From positions 1 through 35,938 of the forward strand of contig JBBSGP010000031.1 in assembly GCA_038253885.1 (NCBI GenBank): DNA of 35,938 nucleotides, read 5' to 3'. Both the position numbers and the translations under genes were made by a program. The DNA comes from JALZAQ01 sp038253885. Its GTDB lineage: Bacteria > Gemmatimonadota > Gemmatimonadetes > Gemmatimonadales > Gemmatimonadaceae. The notes under the pieces are model-generated. The model was not told the origin of the DNA. It was given only the letters and a program-made list of their open reading frames with translations, and ran no database searches. Of this stretch, positions 23,926-32,173 are shown one piece after another (within the stretch, counting starts at the first letter, position 1; every line of letters begins with the position of its first letter).

Positions 23926-24690
23926 GTGCCGCTAACCGCCCTTCGCCCGCGAACCGGAGCGGAGATCATCGACGCCGCTTTCCAGCTTTTCAGGACGCAC
24001 TACACCCAGTTGGTGACCCTCACAGCAGTGACGTTCGCGCCCTACATGATCGTTCAGTTCCTGTTGCTGGGAGGGCGCCGTGCGGTCATGAGCCCCGGGC
24101 GCACGGTAGCCACGTTATCGCTGCTTCTCGTCGCGCTGATTATCGGCTCGCTCTCGGACGCGGCGACGATGATCGCCGTCGCGGACGGCTACCTGGGGCG
24201 CGCCGTCGATGCGGGCGCGGCGCTGCGGCAGACCTTCGGGCAGGCGCTGCCGATCGTGCTCGCGAGTTTGCGGAAATGGATTTTCGTCGGCCTCGGCTTC
24301 GCTCTCTTCCTCGCTCCGGGGATCTACCTGCTCGCGCAATATTTCGCGGTGCCCGCCGTCATCGTGCTCGAGAAGCGCGGAGTGGGCGACGCGTTTCGCC
24401 GCACGCGCGAGCTGTCCAAGGGGGAAAAGGGGAAGATTCTGGGCACGCTCGGGTTGGCCACGCTTGTCTATTTCATCTTCCAGCTCATCGTCGGCGGCAT
24501 GCTGACGAGCATGACCGGCAACGAGATGATCGGTACCTTGCTCCAGCAGGTGTTCACCATCCTGGTCTATCCGCTCATCAGCGTGATCTCGACGCTCATG
24601 TACTACGATGTTCGAATTCGCAAGGAAGCGTACGACATCGAGGTGATGTCGGCGGAGCTCGGCGGAACGGCGGCGAGCCAGCCCGCGTAG
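23926..24690 (+). CDS. Multi-spanning membrane protein of unknown function at the head of the MoxR cluster
   Basis: A 254-residue protein with about five or six transmembrane helices (about 28-48, 62-84, 108-140, 172-190, 200-226). The segment GDAFRRTRELSKGEKGKILGTLGL resembles the membrane domains of the glycerophosphoryl-diester-phosphodiesterase membrane (DUF7544/7847-like) group, where 'a-x-x-R-S-x-e-L-s-k-G' is typical. It opens ALRPRTGAEIIDAAFQLFRTHY, also usual for that group. GTG start. The stop precedes the next start by 10 nt, so it probably belongs to the operon. No catalytic residues can be assigned. Confidence 0.75.
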   Translation: MPLTALRPRTGAEIIDAAFQLFRTHYTQLVTLTAVTFAPYMIVQFLLLGGRRAVMSPGRTVATLSLLLVALIIGSLSDAATMIAVADGYLGRAVDAGAALRQTFGQALPIVLASLRKWIFVGLGFALFLAPGIYLLAQYFAVPAVIVLEKRGVGDAFRRTRELSKGEKGKILGTLGLATLVYFIFQLIVGGMLTSMTGNEMIGTLLQQVFTILVYPLISVISTLMYYDVRIRKEAYDIEVMSAELGGTAASQPA

Positions 24691-24700
24691 CCGCCGGCCT

Positions 24701-25300
24701 TTGCATACTCCCGCCAGCGAATCCGCGATCAGAGAAGCGGTGCGCGTCGTCTTCAGCGCGCCCGCGTACAACCGGATCTCTGTCGCCGAGCGACTGATCA
24801 ACGCGGTGATGGAGCTGCTCAGCCGGGTGTTTGCCCTCTTTCCAAGCCGGACATCCCCGTTCGCGTACTGGAGCGTCATCGCGCTGGTCGCGATTCTGCT
24901 TTTCGCGATGATCGCGCGTGCGGGGTATCTCGCCCATCTGCAGCGTGAAGCATCCCGGAGACCCCTCCGGTTCCCGTCCACGGGCCGGGACGGGGGTGAA
25001 GACGCGTGGCTCTCCGCTCAGGAGCTCGCCGCCCAGGGCAACTTCACCGACGCCGCTCACGCGCTCTACGCGGCCCTGCTCGACTCGGCCGCACGCCGGA
25101 ATCAGCTGCGCATCCATCCGTCCAAGACGGTCGGCGACTACGTGCGCGAGCTGCGCGGCCGCTCGTCGTCGCTGTTCACACGCTTTCGCGAGTTCGCGCG
25201 CAGCTACGAGACCGTGATCTACGGAGTGGGATTCTGTGACCGCGAGCGCTACGAGCGGCTCCGTGCCCTCGCCTTACCCCTGGTGCAGCTTCGTGATTGA
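24701..25300 (+). CDS. DUF4129-domain membrane protein
   Basis: A 199-residue protein. One transmembrane helix (about 55-76, YWSVIALVAILLFAMIARAGY) is followed by a cytoplasmic DUF4129 domain (about 100-195), including NFTDAAHALYAALLDSAARR and HPSKTVGDYVRELR and ending FREFARSYETVIYGVGF. DUF4129 proteins commonly accompany MoxR, DUF58 and DUF4350 genes; molecular role unknown. The start is a TTG with no clear ribosome binding site; a GTG at about codon 14 is an alternative. It overlaps the DUF4350 gene by about 8 nt. Confidence 0.8.
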   Translation: MHTPASESAIREAVRVVFSAPAYNRISVAERLINAVMELLSRVFALFPSRTSPFAYWSVIALVAILLFAMIARAGYLAHLQREASRRPLRFPSTGRDGGEDAWLSAQELAAQGNFTDAAHALYAALLDSAARRNQLRIHPSKTVGDYVRELRGRSSSLFTRFREFARSYETVIYGVGFCDRERYERLRALALPLVQLRD

Positions 25301-26561
25301 CCGCGTGCATCGATTCGGCTCCGCGACCGAGTGGAAGCACAGAATCCGGTCGGTGCGGTGGCTCTCGCCGCGCATCGTCTTTTCACTCCTGGCGCTGGTG
25401 GTCGTGGCCGGCATCCTCCTGTCGCCGTCGGATGAGGTGGCGCCGGTCTATCTGCTCACCACGCACTCGGCCGGCGCATTCGGAGCCCGGGGTCTCCTGG
25501 AGGTTCTGCAGCGACTCGGTTGGAGAGCAACGCAGCGGGATGTTCCTTTCCGCTCGCGTCTGGACACGAGCACCGTCTACGCCGTGCTGGATCCGCCAAC
25601 GGATCTCACGAGCTCCGAGGTCGGCGAGGTTCTCGACGCCGTTCGTCGCGGCGCCGGTCTCCTTGTCGTACCGCGCACCGGGACCATGATCTCCGACTCG
25701 CTCAAGATCGGAACTCGTTCCAGCAGCATGCCGATGGTCGTGCACAGCAGCACGTCGTCGGGCGGCCTGGAGGGAGATGACGGCTCGCCCATCGACATGT
25801 CGGAAGGACTGCCTCCGTTTCTGGAATCGCTGCGGCCTCTGCGTCGCAGCCGATCCGATTCGACGAAGGTCCCCTTTCCGTCGGACGCTCTTCACTTCGT
25901 GACTCTTCGCGCCGGTCGCGGGCGGCGGGAGCCGGGTGTGCTCGGGCTTCGCTATGGGAGCGGGCGCATCGCTCTCCTCGCGGACCGGCGAATGCTCCAG
26001 AACGGAGTGCTGCGTCGCGGTCCCTCGGCGACGCTGGCGGTGCGGTTGGTGGAGTGGCTGTCGGCGGGGCGCGAAGCGACGGTGAGCTTCGACGAGTTCC
26101 ATCAGGGCTACGGGGTGCATCCGAGCCTGCCGCGCACGCTCTGGCACGCGCTCGCCACCACGCCGCCGGGCCGATTGACGATTCAGGCGATCATCGCGGC
26201 GCTCCTGTTCCTCGTTGCCGCCGGTGCGCGCCCTCTGGCCCCGACGGCACGAGCCACGATCGAGCGGCGGTCCCCCCTGGAGCACGTTGGCGCTCTCTCT
26301 CGCGCCTACCAGCAGATCGGAGCCACACGGCTCGCGACTCGCCAGTTGGTGCGTGGACTCCGACGACGCCATCCCCAGGGTGCGGTCTCGGGAGGAGGCG
26401 GGGATGAATCGGCGTACTTCCGCGGGCTGTCCACGCGCTACCCCGAGGTCGCCGACGACGTCACGTTTCTGGTTGGTGCGTCGGCGCGCCAGCTTCCCGC
26501 CGAGGAATTTCCTCTGGTCGGTGCCGCGATCGATCACATCGAGAGGGTCATGAGCCAGTGA
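25293..26561 (+). CDS. DUF4350-domain membrane protein
   Basis: A 422-residue protein. A transmembrane helix near residues 28-48 leads to a GATase-like periplasmic region (about 55-260) that starts YLLTTHSAGAFGARGLLEVL and contains YAVLDPPTDLTSSEV, as in DUF4350 proteins. A second helix lies about 290-310 (IQAIIAALLFLVAAG), followed by a cytoplasmic C-terminal helical part with RRSPLEHVGALSRAYQQ. The start is placed at the GTG overlapping the DUF4129 stop; an earlier GTG at 25236 is open but lies inside that gene. The stop overlaps the MoxR start region. Probably a partner of MoxR; biochemical role unknown. Confidence 0.82.
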   Translation: MIDRVHRFGSATEWKHRIRSVRWLSPRIVFSLLALVVVAGILLSPSDEVAPVYLLTTHSAGAFGARGLLEVLQRLGWRATQRDVPFRSRLDTSTVYAVLDPPTDLTSSEVGEVLDAVRRGAGLLVVPRTGTMISDSLKIGTRSSSMPMVVHSSTSSGGLEGDDGSPIDMSEGLPPFLESLRPLRRSRSDSTKVPFPSDALHFVTLRAGRGRREPGVLGLRYGSGRIALLADRRMLQNGVLRRGPSATLAVRLVEWLSAGREATVSFDEFHQGYGVHPSLPRTLWHALATTPPGRLTIQAIIAALLFLVAAGARPLAPTARATIERRSPLEHVGALSRAYQQIGATRLATRQLVRGLRRRHPQGAVSGGGGDESAYFRGLSTRYPEVADDVTFLVGASARQLPAEEFPLVGAAIDHIERVMSQ

Positions 26562-27517
26562 TGACAGCCGAGCAGGTCGCCGAGCGGATGCGGGACGTGC
26601 GCGCGGCGGTGGCGCAGCGCGTGGTGGGACAGGACGCCGTGATCGATGAGGCGCTGGTGGCGTTCCTGGCGCGCGGACACGCGCTCCTCGAAGGCGTGCC
26701 CGGCACGGCCAAGACGCTGATCGTTCGCGCGCTGTCGGGCGCTCTCAACGCGCGCTTCGGCCGCATCCAGTTCACCCCCGACCTGATGCCCGCCGACATC
26801 ACCGGTATCAACGTGCTCCGCGATGGGGGAAGCAGCTCGGAGTTTCGGCCAGGGCCGGTGTTCACCGACCTGCTGCTCGCCGACGAGATCAACCGCGCGC
26901 CGGCGAAGACGCAGGCCGCGCTGCTGGAAGCGATGCAGGAACGGCAGGTGACCGTGGATGGCACCGGCCGTCCGCTCGGCGACCTCTTCACCGTGTTCGC
27001 GACCCAGAATCCGGTGGAGTACGAGGGCACCTATCCCCTCCCGGAAGCCCAGCTCGACCGCTTCCTCCTCAAGATCCGCGTCCCCTATCCGTCGAAGGAG
27101 GCGGAGCTGGGGATGCTCGCCAACTACGCCGGCGGATTCGACGCCGAGAGGGCGAGCGACGTGGTGCCCCCGCCCGTGCTCGACGCCGAGAGCTGCCGGG
27201 AGGTGCGGACCGCGGTGGACCGCGTGCGCGTGACTCCCGAGGTGCAGGAGTACATCGCGACGATCGTACGGAGCACGCGGGAGGAGCCGGCGCTGACACT
27301 CGGAGGCTCTCCGAGAGCATCGGTGGCGCTGTTTCGCGTTGCGCGTGCCGCCGCGATCATGGCCGGCCGCGAGTTCGTGACCCCGGATGACGTGAAGGAT
27401 CTCGCCCTCTCCGTGCTGCGCCATCGCGTTCTGCTCGCCCCGGAGCTGGAGGTGGAAGGGCGCTCCAGCGACGACGTACTGCAGGCGCTCCTCAACCGCG
27501 TGCCGGCACCGCAATGA
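26561..27517 (+). CDS. MoxR-family AAA+ ATPase
   Basis: A 318-residue ATPase. Walker A is GVPGTAKT (45-52), Walker B LLADEINRAP (105-114), with sensor 1 in FATQNPVEYEGTYPLPEAQLDRF, the hallmark of MoxR. It is thought to act as a chaperone for assembling or activating partner proteins, often through DUF58 or VWA proteins. The ATG at 26561 overlaps the upstream stop (TGATG); a GTG one codon earlier is also available. The stop overlaps the DUF58 gene by 4 nt. Confidence 0.95.
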   Translation: MTAEQVAERMRDVRAAVAQRVVGQDAVIDEALVAFLARGHALLEGVPGTAKTLIVRALSGALNARFGRIQFTPDLMPADITGINVLRDGGSSSEFRPGPVFTDLLLADEINRAPAKTQAALLEAMQERQVTVDGTGRPLGDLFTVFATQNPVEYEGTYPLPEAQLDRFLLKIRVPYPSKEAELGMLANYAGGFDAERASDVVPPPVLDAESCREVRTAVDRVRVTPEVQEYIATIVRSTREEPALTLGGSPRASVALFRVARAAAIMAGREFVTPDDVKDLALSVLRHRVLLAPELEVEGRSSDDVLQALLNRVPAPQ

Positions 27518-28899
27518 CAGCGGCCACAAGGCTGGCCGCGACCTCCGAGCGACCGACCCGTCTGGCTTGGCTTCGCCGCATCTCGCTCCCGCTTCCCACG
27601 CGACGCCTCTGCGCGATAGTCCTGCTGGTGGCACCGGTATGGCTTCTCTCCAGTGGTGAGACGGGACGCGTACTTGCCGGTCTCGTGTCGCTGTTGCTTC
27701 TGGGTGCGTTCCTGGCCGACGGGCAGGCGATTCCCGCGGCGAGCCTCGTCGACGTGGAGCGAAAGCTCCCCAAGACGGTGGGCATCACGGAAGTCGTCGA
27801 AGGCGGATATCGCATCGTGTCCAGATGGCCGCAACCGCTGCTGGTGCGGGTCTACGATGCCTTTCCCGTCGGTGTCGTGCGGGAGAGCGCGCTACCCCAG
27901 CGCCGGCTCGGCGCACGAGGTGAGGCGTTGATCCCGGTGCTGATTCGCGGACGCCAGCGCGGTGCGTTCCCGCTCGGCGCAGTGGCATTGCGAGCCCGCG
28001 GTCCACTCGGCCTCGCGCAACGCACGCTCCGCTATCAGCTGCCGGACCGGATCACCGTCACCCCGTCGATCGCCGGAGTGCGCCGTTACCGATTGCTGGC
28101 GCTCCAGCACCGGTTGCGAGATGCCGGTGTTCGGACGATTCGCCGGCGCGGCGAGGGCACGAGCTTCGCCAGCTTGCGTGAGTACGTGCCCGGAGACGAT
28201 CCCCGCCATATCGATTGGAAGGCGAGCGCGAGGCGGCGGAAGCTCATCAGTCGCGAGTATTCGGTGGAGCAGGGGCAGATAGTGATCATCGCGATCGATG
28301 CCGGCCGCATGATGACGCAGCTCTCGGGCGAGATCTCGCGCTTCGAGCACGCCCTGTCGGCGGCGACAGTCCTGGCCGATGTCGCCATCCACTCGGGCGA
28401 CCAGGTGGGACTGATCGTCTTCGACGACGAGGTTCGGGCGTTCGTCCCGCCGATGCGCGGTGTCGGCGTGCTACCGCGGATCCGGCAAGCGCTCGTCCCT
28501 CTCGCGCCGACGATGGCCGAGCCCGACTACGCCCTCGCCTTCCGCGCGCTGGCGTCCCGTCACCGGCGGCGTTCTCTCATCGTTCTCATCACCGACGTGA
28601 TCGACCCTCGCGCCTCTCACGCCGTGATCGCGTACACGGCTCGGAGCGTCGCCAGGCATCTGCCGCTGGTCGTCGCACTGCGAAACGACGGCCTCGTGGA
28701 CGCCGCGCTGCCGAGAGCAGCCGGGTCCGCGAGCGATCTGTATTCCAGCGCCGCCGCCGAGGAGCTGGTGCTGGCGCGGAGTGACGCGCTGACACGCATG
28801 AGGCAGGCGGGAGTGTCGGTGCTCGACGTCTCGCCGCAGAAGATGACCGCGGCTGTGATCAATCGCTATCTGGAGATCAAGGCGCGCTCGTCGCTGTAG
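27514..28899 (+). CDS. DUF58-domain protein (VWA-like), MoxR partner
   Basis: A 461-residue protein with two close transmembrane helices (about 30-68). A beta-rich segment (about 75-195) and the DUF58 signature REYVPGDDPRHIDWKASAR (about 222-240) follow. The rest folds like a VWA domain: IIAIDAGRMM in place of a D-x-S-x-S MIDAS motif, and LITDVID near 361-367, so the metal site looks degenerate. Its start overlaps the moxR stop (ATGA), and its last 34 nt overlap the convergent RDD-SpoIIM gene. Last gene of the operon. Confidence 0.93.
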   Translation: MTAATRLAATSERPTRLAWLRRISLPLPTRRLCAIVLLVAPVWLLSSGETGRVLAGLVSLLLLGAFLADGQAIPAASLVDVERKLPKTVGITEVVEGGYRIVSRWPQPLLVRVYDAFPVGVVRESALPQRRLGARGEALIPVLIRGRQRGAFPLGAVALRARGPLGLAQRTLRYQLPDRITVTPSIAGVRRYRLLALQHRLRDAGVRTIRRRGEGTSFASLREYVPGDDPRHIDWKASARRRKLISREYSVEQGQIVIIAIDAGRMMTQLSGEISRFEHALSAATVLADVAIHSGDQVGLIVFDDEVRAFVPPMRGVGVLPRIRQALVPLAPTMAEPDYALAFRALASRHRRRSLIVLITDVIDPRASHAVIAYTARSVARHLPLVVALRNDGLVDAALPRAAGSASDLYSSAAAEELVLARSDALTRMRQAGVSVLDVSPQKMTAAVINRYLEIKARSSL

Positions 28900-30797
28900 G
28901 CGAACTCCTCCCGCGCACCGTCGTCGGACGCGCCCCGCCCGAGGCTGATGTAGGCGGCCAGCACGCCGGCACACAGCACGGCGACCAGGGCCTTGGTGCT
29001 GGTCGCGATGTCGGTTCGCGGAGAGATCAATCCTTCGATTGTGCCGGCAAAGATCAGGAGAACCGTCGACGCGCTGACCAGGCGGATGGCGCGCCGTCCG
29101 TTGATCACGAGCGCCTCACGTCGCGTCCGGTCGCCGGGCAAGAGCAGAGCCGCCGCCACGAGGAGGCCTGCCCCCGCGGCGATGCAGATGGCGCTGAGCT
29201 CGAAGACGCTGTGGGCGACGACGAAGTCCAGAATGAGGTGCTCCACCCCCTTCACGTGAAAGAGACCGACGCCCGCGCCCAGGCTCACACCGTTGAAAAC
29301 GAGCATGAAGACCGTCATGATGCCGGCCGTGATGCCGAAGACGAAGACGGCGTACGTCACCTGCACGTTGTTCGAGATGATCGATGACGCCATCACCGGC
29401 CGCTCGAAATCTCCCACATCCACGTAACTGCACTTCCCCTTGCGGCAATCGGCGGCATCGCGCTCCGCGCGGTCGATCATGCGTGCTGGCAACAGCTCCG
29501 AGACCAGCGCCGGATTGTCGATCACCGCCAGATACGTCACGATGCCAGGGCCGAAGAGCAGGGCGGACGCCAGAAAAATAGGACGCCAGGACCGCCGGAT
29601 CTCACGGGGCACTGTGATCGCGAGGTAGCGACCGGCGACCCGGAGGGACAGGGGCTTTCGCCGATACAGCAGGTTGTGGCCGGCGGCCACGAGTCTGCTC
29701 AGATGGAAGAGCGCATCGATGTCGCGCCCCCGTGCGGCGGTGCGAAGACGGGCAAGATCGGTGGTGAGCTCGCGGTAGCTGGCGACGAACGACCGCGCCT
29801 CCTCCTCGCCCAGGTGACCAAGGCCTCGGCGCTGCGCCTCCGCGAGGGCTCGCGCAAAGCTGCTCCAGCGCTCCGCCCCCAGCGCCACGATCGCGTGCTG
29901 CTCGCGCGCGGCACCGGTGTCGCCGCGACCCGCCATGCCGCGACCACGCGCTGTCCGCTCCGCGTCGAAGAGCTCGAGCAGCCGGCGTGCCTCCGGTCCC
30001 GGACCAGCTGGAAGTCGGTCCCGGAAACGACTGGCGAGCTGGTCGGAGAGCGCACGGCGCCGTTGCGGCTCGAGTGAGTGGCGGCGGGAGGTGAAGCGCT
30101 CGAGCAGCTCGTACTCGGCATCAGTGAGCACCGCCGAATGGGCTACCGCGCCACCTGCCGCGGCGCTCTGGCGATCCGTGACTCTGTCCGTGCCGACACG
30201 CGCGGAAGGGGAGAGTGGCAGCACGCGCTCCCGCACGACGATGGTTCCGGCGAGGATATCGCCGAGTCGTTTTCCCGAGCTCGACATCGCGGCCGAGAGA
30301 ATGCCGACGCCGTAGAAGAACCCTGGCTGCATGTCGACGAGCCGGGCGAGGTTGCGCACCGCCGACGCCGCGAAGGAGACCGAGTAGCCGCCATCCTGAA
30401 CCACGCGCAGGCCGATCCGGCGCTTCCCCGGCGTCTGCCCGTCCCATAACGCCTCGAACAGAACGTAGTAGCCCCAGAGAAGCATGAACTGCACGAGGAT
30501 CAGGATGGCGAACGCCCACGAGCCGCTCATCCGCTCCACCGAGTCAACGGTTCGGCCGGCGCCTCCCTCGCTCCCGATCGCCGGAGTCAGGACGGCGAGA
30601 AGCGTCCAGAGCAGCACCAGCACTCCGAAGGTGACCAGGTAATCGATCAGCGCCGCGGCGGCGCGGGATCCCACACCGGCGACAGTGTAGGAGAACACAA
30701 CCTGTTCCGGGGTCTCGACGTCGACGAGCTGCTCGAGTTGGGGCGAGAGATGCGACCGTGTGGCGTCGGGGGTGCTCTCTGCGGGCATTCGGGCCAT
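28866..30797 (-). CDS. RDD domain - SpoIIM-like domain fusion membrane protein
   Basis: A 643-residue protein joining two families usually encoded by separate neighbouring genes. The RDD part (about 33-200) has two or three transmembrane helices and GQTPGKRRIGLRVVQDGG, with R45 and D52 in the first helix. A polar linker (about 200-260) leads into the SpoIIM (DUF95) part (about 265-620), with several helices and the conserved VVAHSVFELSAICIAAGAG. A Cys pair (ADCRKGKC) lies in an external loop. RDD and SpoIIM genes often flank MoxR/DUF58/DUF4129/DUF4350 operons, so it completes the cluster from the opposite strand. The start could be at 30797 or at the ATG three codons later; neither has a clear ribosome binding site. 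Confidence 0.88.
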   Translation of the reverse strand: MARMPAESTPDATRSHLSPQLEQLVDVETPEQVVFSYTVAGVGSRAAAALIDYLVTFGVLVLLWTLLAVLTPAIGSEGGAGRTVDSVERMSGSWAFAILILVQFMLLWGYYVLFEALWDGQTPGKRRIGLRVVQDGGYSVSFAASAVRNLARLVDMQPGFFYGVGILSAAMSSSGKRLGDILAGTIVVRERVLPLSPSARVGTDRVTDRQSAAAGGAVAHSAVLTDAEYELLERFTSRRHSLEPQRRRALSDQLASRFRDRLPAGPGPEARRLLELFDAERTARGRGMAGRGDTGAAREQHAIVALGAERWSSFARALAEAQRRGLGHLGEEEARSFVASYRELTTDLARLRTAARGRDIDALFHLSRLVAAGHNLLYRRKPLSLRVAGRYLAITVPREIRRSWRPIFLASALLFGPGIVTYLAVIDNPALVSELLPARMIDRAERDAADCRKGKCSYVDVGDFERPVMASSIISNNVQVTYAVFVFGITAGIMTVFMLVFNGVSLGAGVGLFHVKGVEHLILDFVVAHSVFELSAICIAAGAGLLVAAALLLPGDRTRREALVINGRRAIRLVSASTVLLIFAGTIEGLISPRTDIATSTKALVAVLCAGVLAAYISLGRGASDDGAREEFAYSDERALISR

Positions 30798-30913
30798 GAT
30801 GCGAATGTCGCACGCCTTGGCTCCGGCGCGCCATGGGCTGGAGAGTCGCCCCTCTCTTCCGTCGCTGAGAGGCCAGTGACAGCTTCCTCGTTCACCACTG
30901 GATCAGGAGTCTG

Positions 30914-32173
30914 ATGCCACCGCCTTCGTCCCGTGCCGTCGGCCTGCTCGTGGCCGCACTCGCGGGGTGTCATCGCCCTTATGTTGTGCCGCCGGGGAGC
31001 GCGCCCCAGACAATCATCATGGACGTCAGCGTGATCGACGGTCTGGGGGGGCAGCGACGGCGGGCCAATGTTCTCATTGACGGCGATCGGATCTCCGCCG
31101 TCGGCGGGATGCGCGCCGGTATCGGCGACCAGGTGATCGACGGGCACGGCCTCGTGCTCGCGCCCGGCCTGATCGACACGCAGAGCCGCCTCGACCGAGG
31201 AGTCCTGACGCATGGCGATGTGCTGGAGGCGGCGAGGCAGGGTATCACCAGCGTCGTGATCGGCGGATCGGGGGAGTCGGTGCATCCCCTGCAGCCGCTG
31301 TTCGACAGCCTTCGCCGAAGTCCGACGTTGGTCAACGTCGCCTCCTATGCCGGTCACCTGAGTCTGCGCGCGGCGGTTCTGGGCGGCGACTCCGGGCGCG
31401 TCGCCACGCCTGCCGAGCTGACGCTGATGAGGGCTGCTCTCTCACAGGACCTCGGAGCGGGAGCGCTGGGACTCTCCAGCGCTCTCGGGCTCGACTCGGC
31501 GGGAGACGCAGCGGTTCCGGAGCTGATCGAGCTGGCGCGGCTCGCTGCCGACTCCGCCGCGCGCTTCAGCGGTGCGATCCGGAGCGACAGGATGGGTGCG
31601 GCGGGCATCGATCAGCTGGTCCGGATCGCGCGCGACGCCAGGATTCCGGCAACCGCTTTCTGGTCGACGCGCCCAGACTCGCTCGCGAGCAGTGGCGATA
31701 GTCTGACAGCTGCCCTCGATCGCGCGCGGGCGTCCGGACTTCAGGTCACGGCAGCGGTGTGTGTCGCTGCGCAGGCGGGCTTCCCGAGAATCGTGGAGTG
31801 GCCGCACACGGTTCTCTGCTCCGGAGAGAGCCAGCACACCCACTACGTCCCGAGTTTTATCTCCGAGCTATCCCGGATCGCGCGCAATCGGCGGACGCTT
31901 TCCCTCGAGGCGGTCATCCAGAAATCGACCTCTCTCGCCGCCGCGATGATGGGACTGCGGGACCGCGGCGCGATTCTGCCGGGTCAGTTTGCCGATCTGG
32001 TTCTGTTCGAGGAGGGAATGTTGAGCGCTCCACCATCAGGGAGCTCCATTGCATCGCCGCTCGGCATCCGCGCGGTATGGGTCAATGGAGTGCTCGTCTA
32101 CCGGAACGGACAAGCGACCGGCGCGCATCCCGGGCGGGTGCTGGGCCTCGGAGGAGTCAGCCCGATCCGTTAG
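30914..32173 (+). CDS. D-aminoacylase-family amidohydrolase-like lipoprotein lacking metal ligands
   Basis: A 419-residue lipoprotein (lipobox LAGC, Cys19). The fold markers of the N-acyl-D-amino-acid deacylase (Amidohydro_3) family are present: an N-terminal beta-sandwich, APGLID, YAGHLSLR, GAGALGLSSALG, and a C-terminal SLAAAMMGLRDRGAILPGQFADLVLF. The HxH pair is missing: IDTHxH becomes IDTQSRLD (Gln90, Arg92). Later His ligands seem replaced (SGAIRSD, PATAFWST), and the usual Cys bridge region reads GGSGES. At 419 residues it is about 80-120 shorter than active enzymes. AGGAG precedes the ATG. It may bind peptidoglycan-type D-amino acids without hydrolysing, but that is inference. Confidence 0.85.
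   Translation: MPPPSSRAVGLLVAALAGCHRPYVVPPGSAPQTIIMDVSVIDGLGGQRRRANVLIDGDRISAVGGMRAGIGDQVIDGHGLVLAPGLIDTQSRLDRGVLTHGDVLEAARQGITSVVIGGSGESVHPLQPLFDSLRRSPTLVNVASYAGHLSLRAAVLGGDSGRVATPAELTLMRAALSQDLGAGALGLSSALGLDSAGDAAVPELIELARLAADSAARFSGAIRSDRMGAAGIDQLVRIARDARIPATAFWSTRPDSLASSGDSLTAALDRARASGLQVTAAVCVAAQAGFPRIVEWPHTVLCSGESQHTHYVPSFISELSRIARNRRTLSLEAVIQKSTSLAAAMMGLRDRGAILPGQFADLVLFEEGMLSAPPSGSSIASPLGIRAVWVNGVLVYRNGQATGAHPGRVLGLGGVSPIR

Noticed and set aside
26534..27634. Minus-strand frame of 366 codons opposite moxR
   Set aside because: Antisense to a gene with intact Walker A/B; the translated product is His/Arg-rich without motifs.
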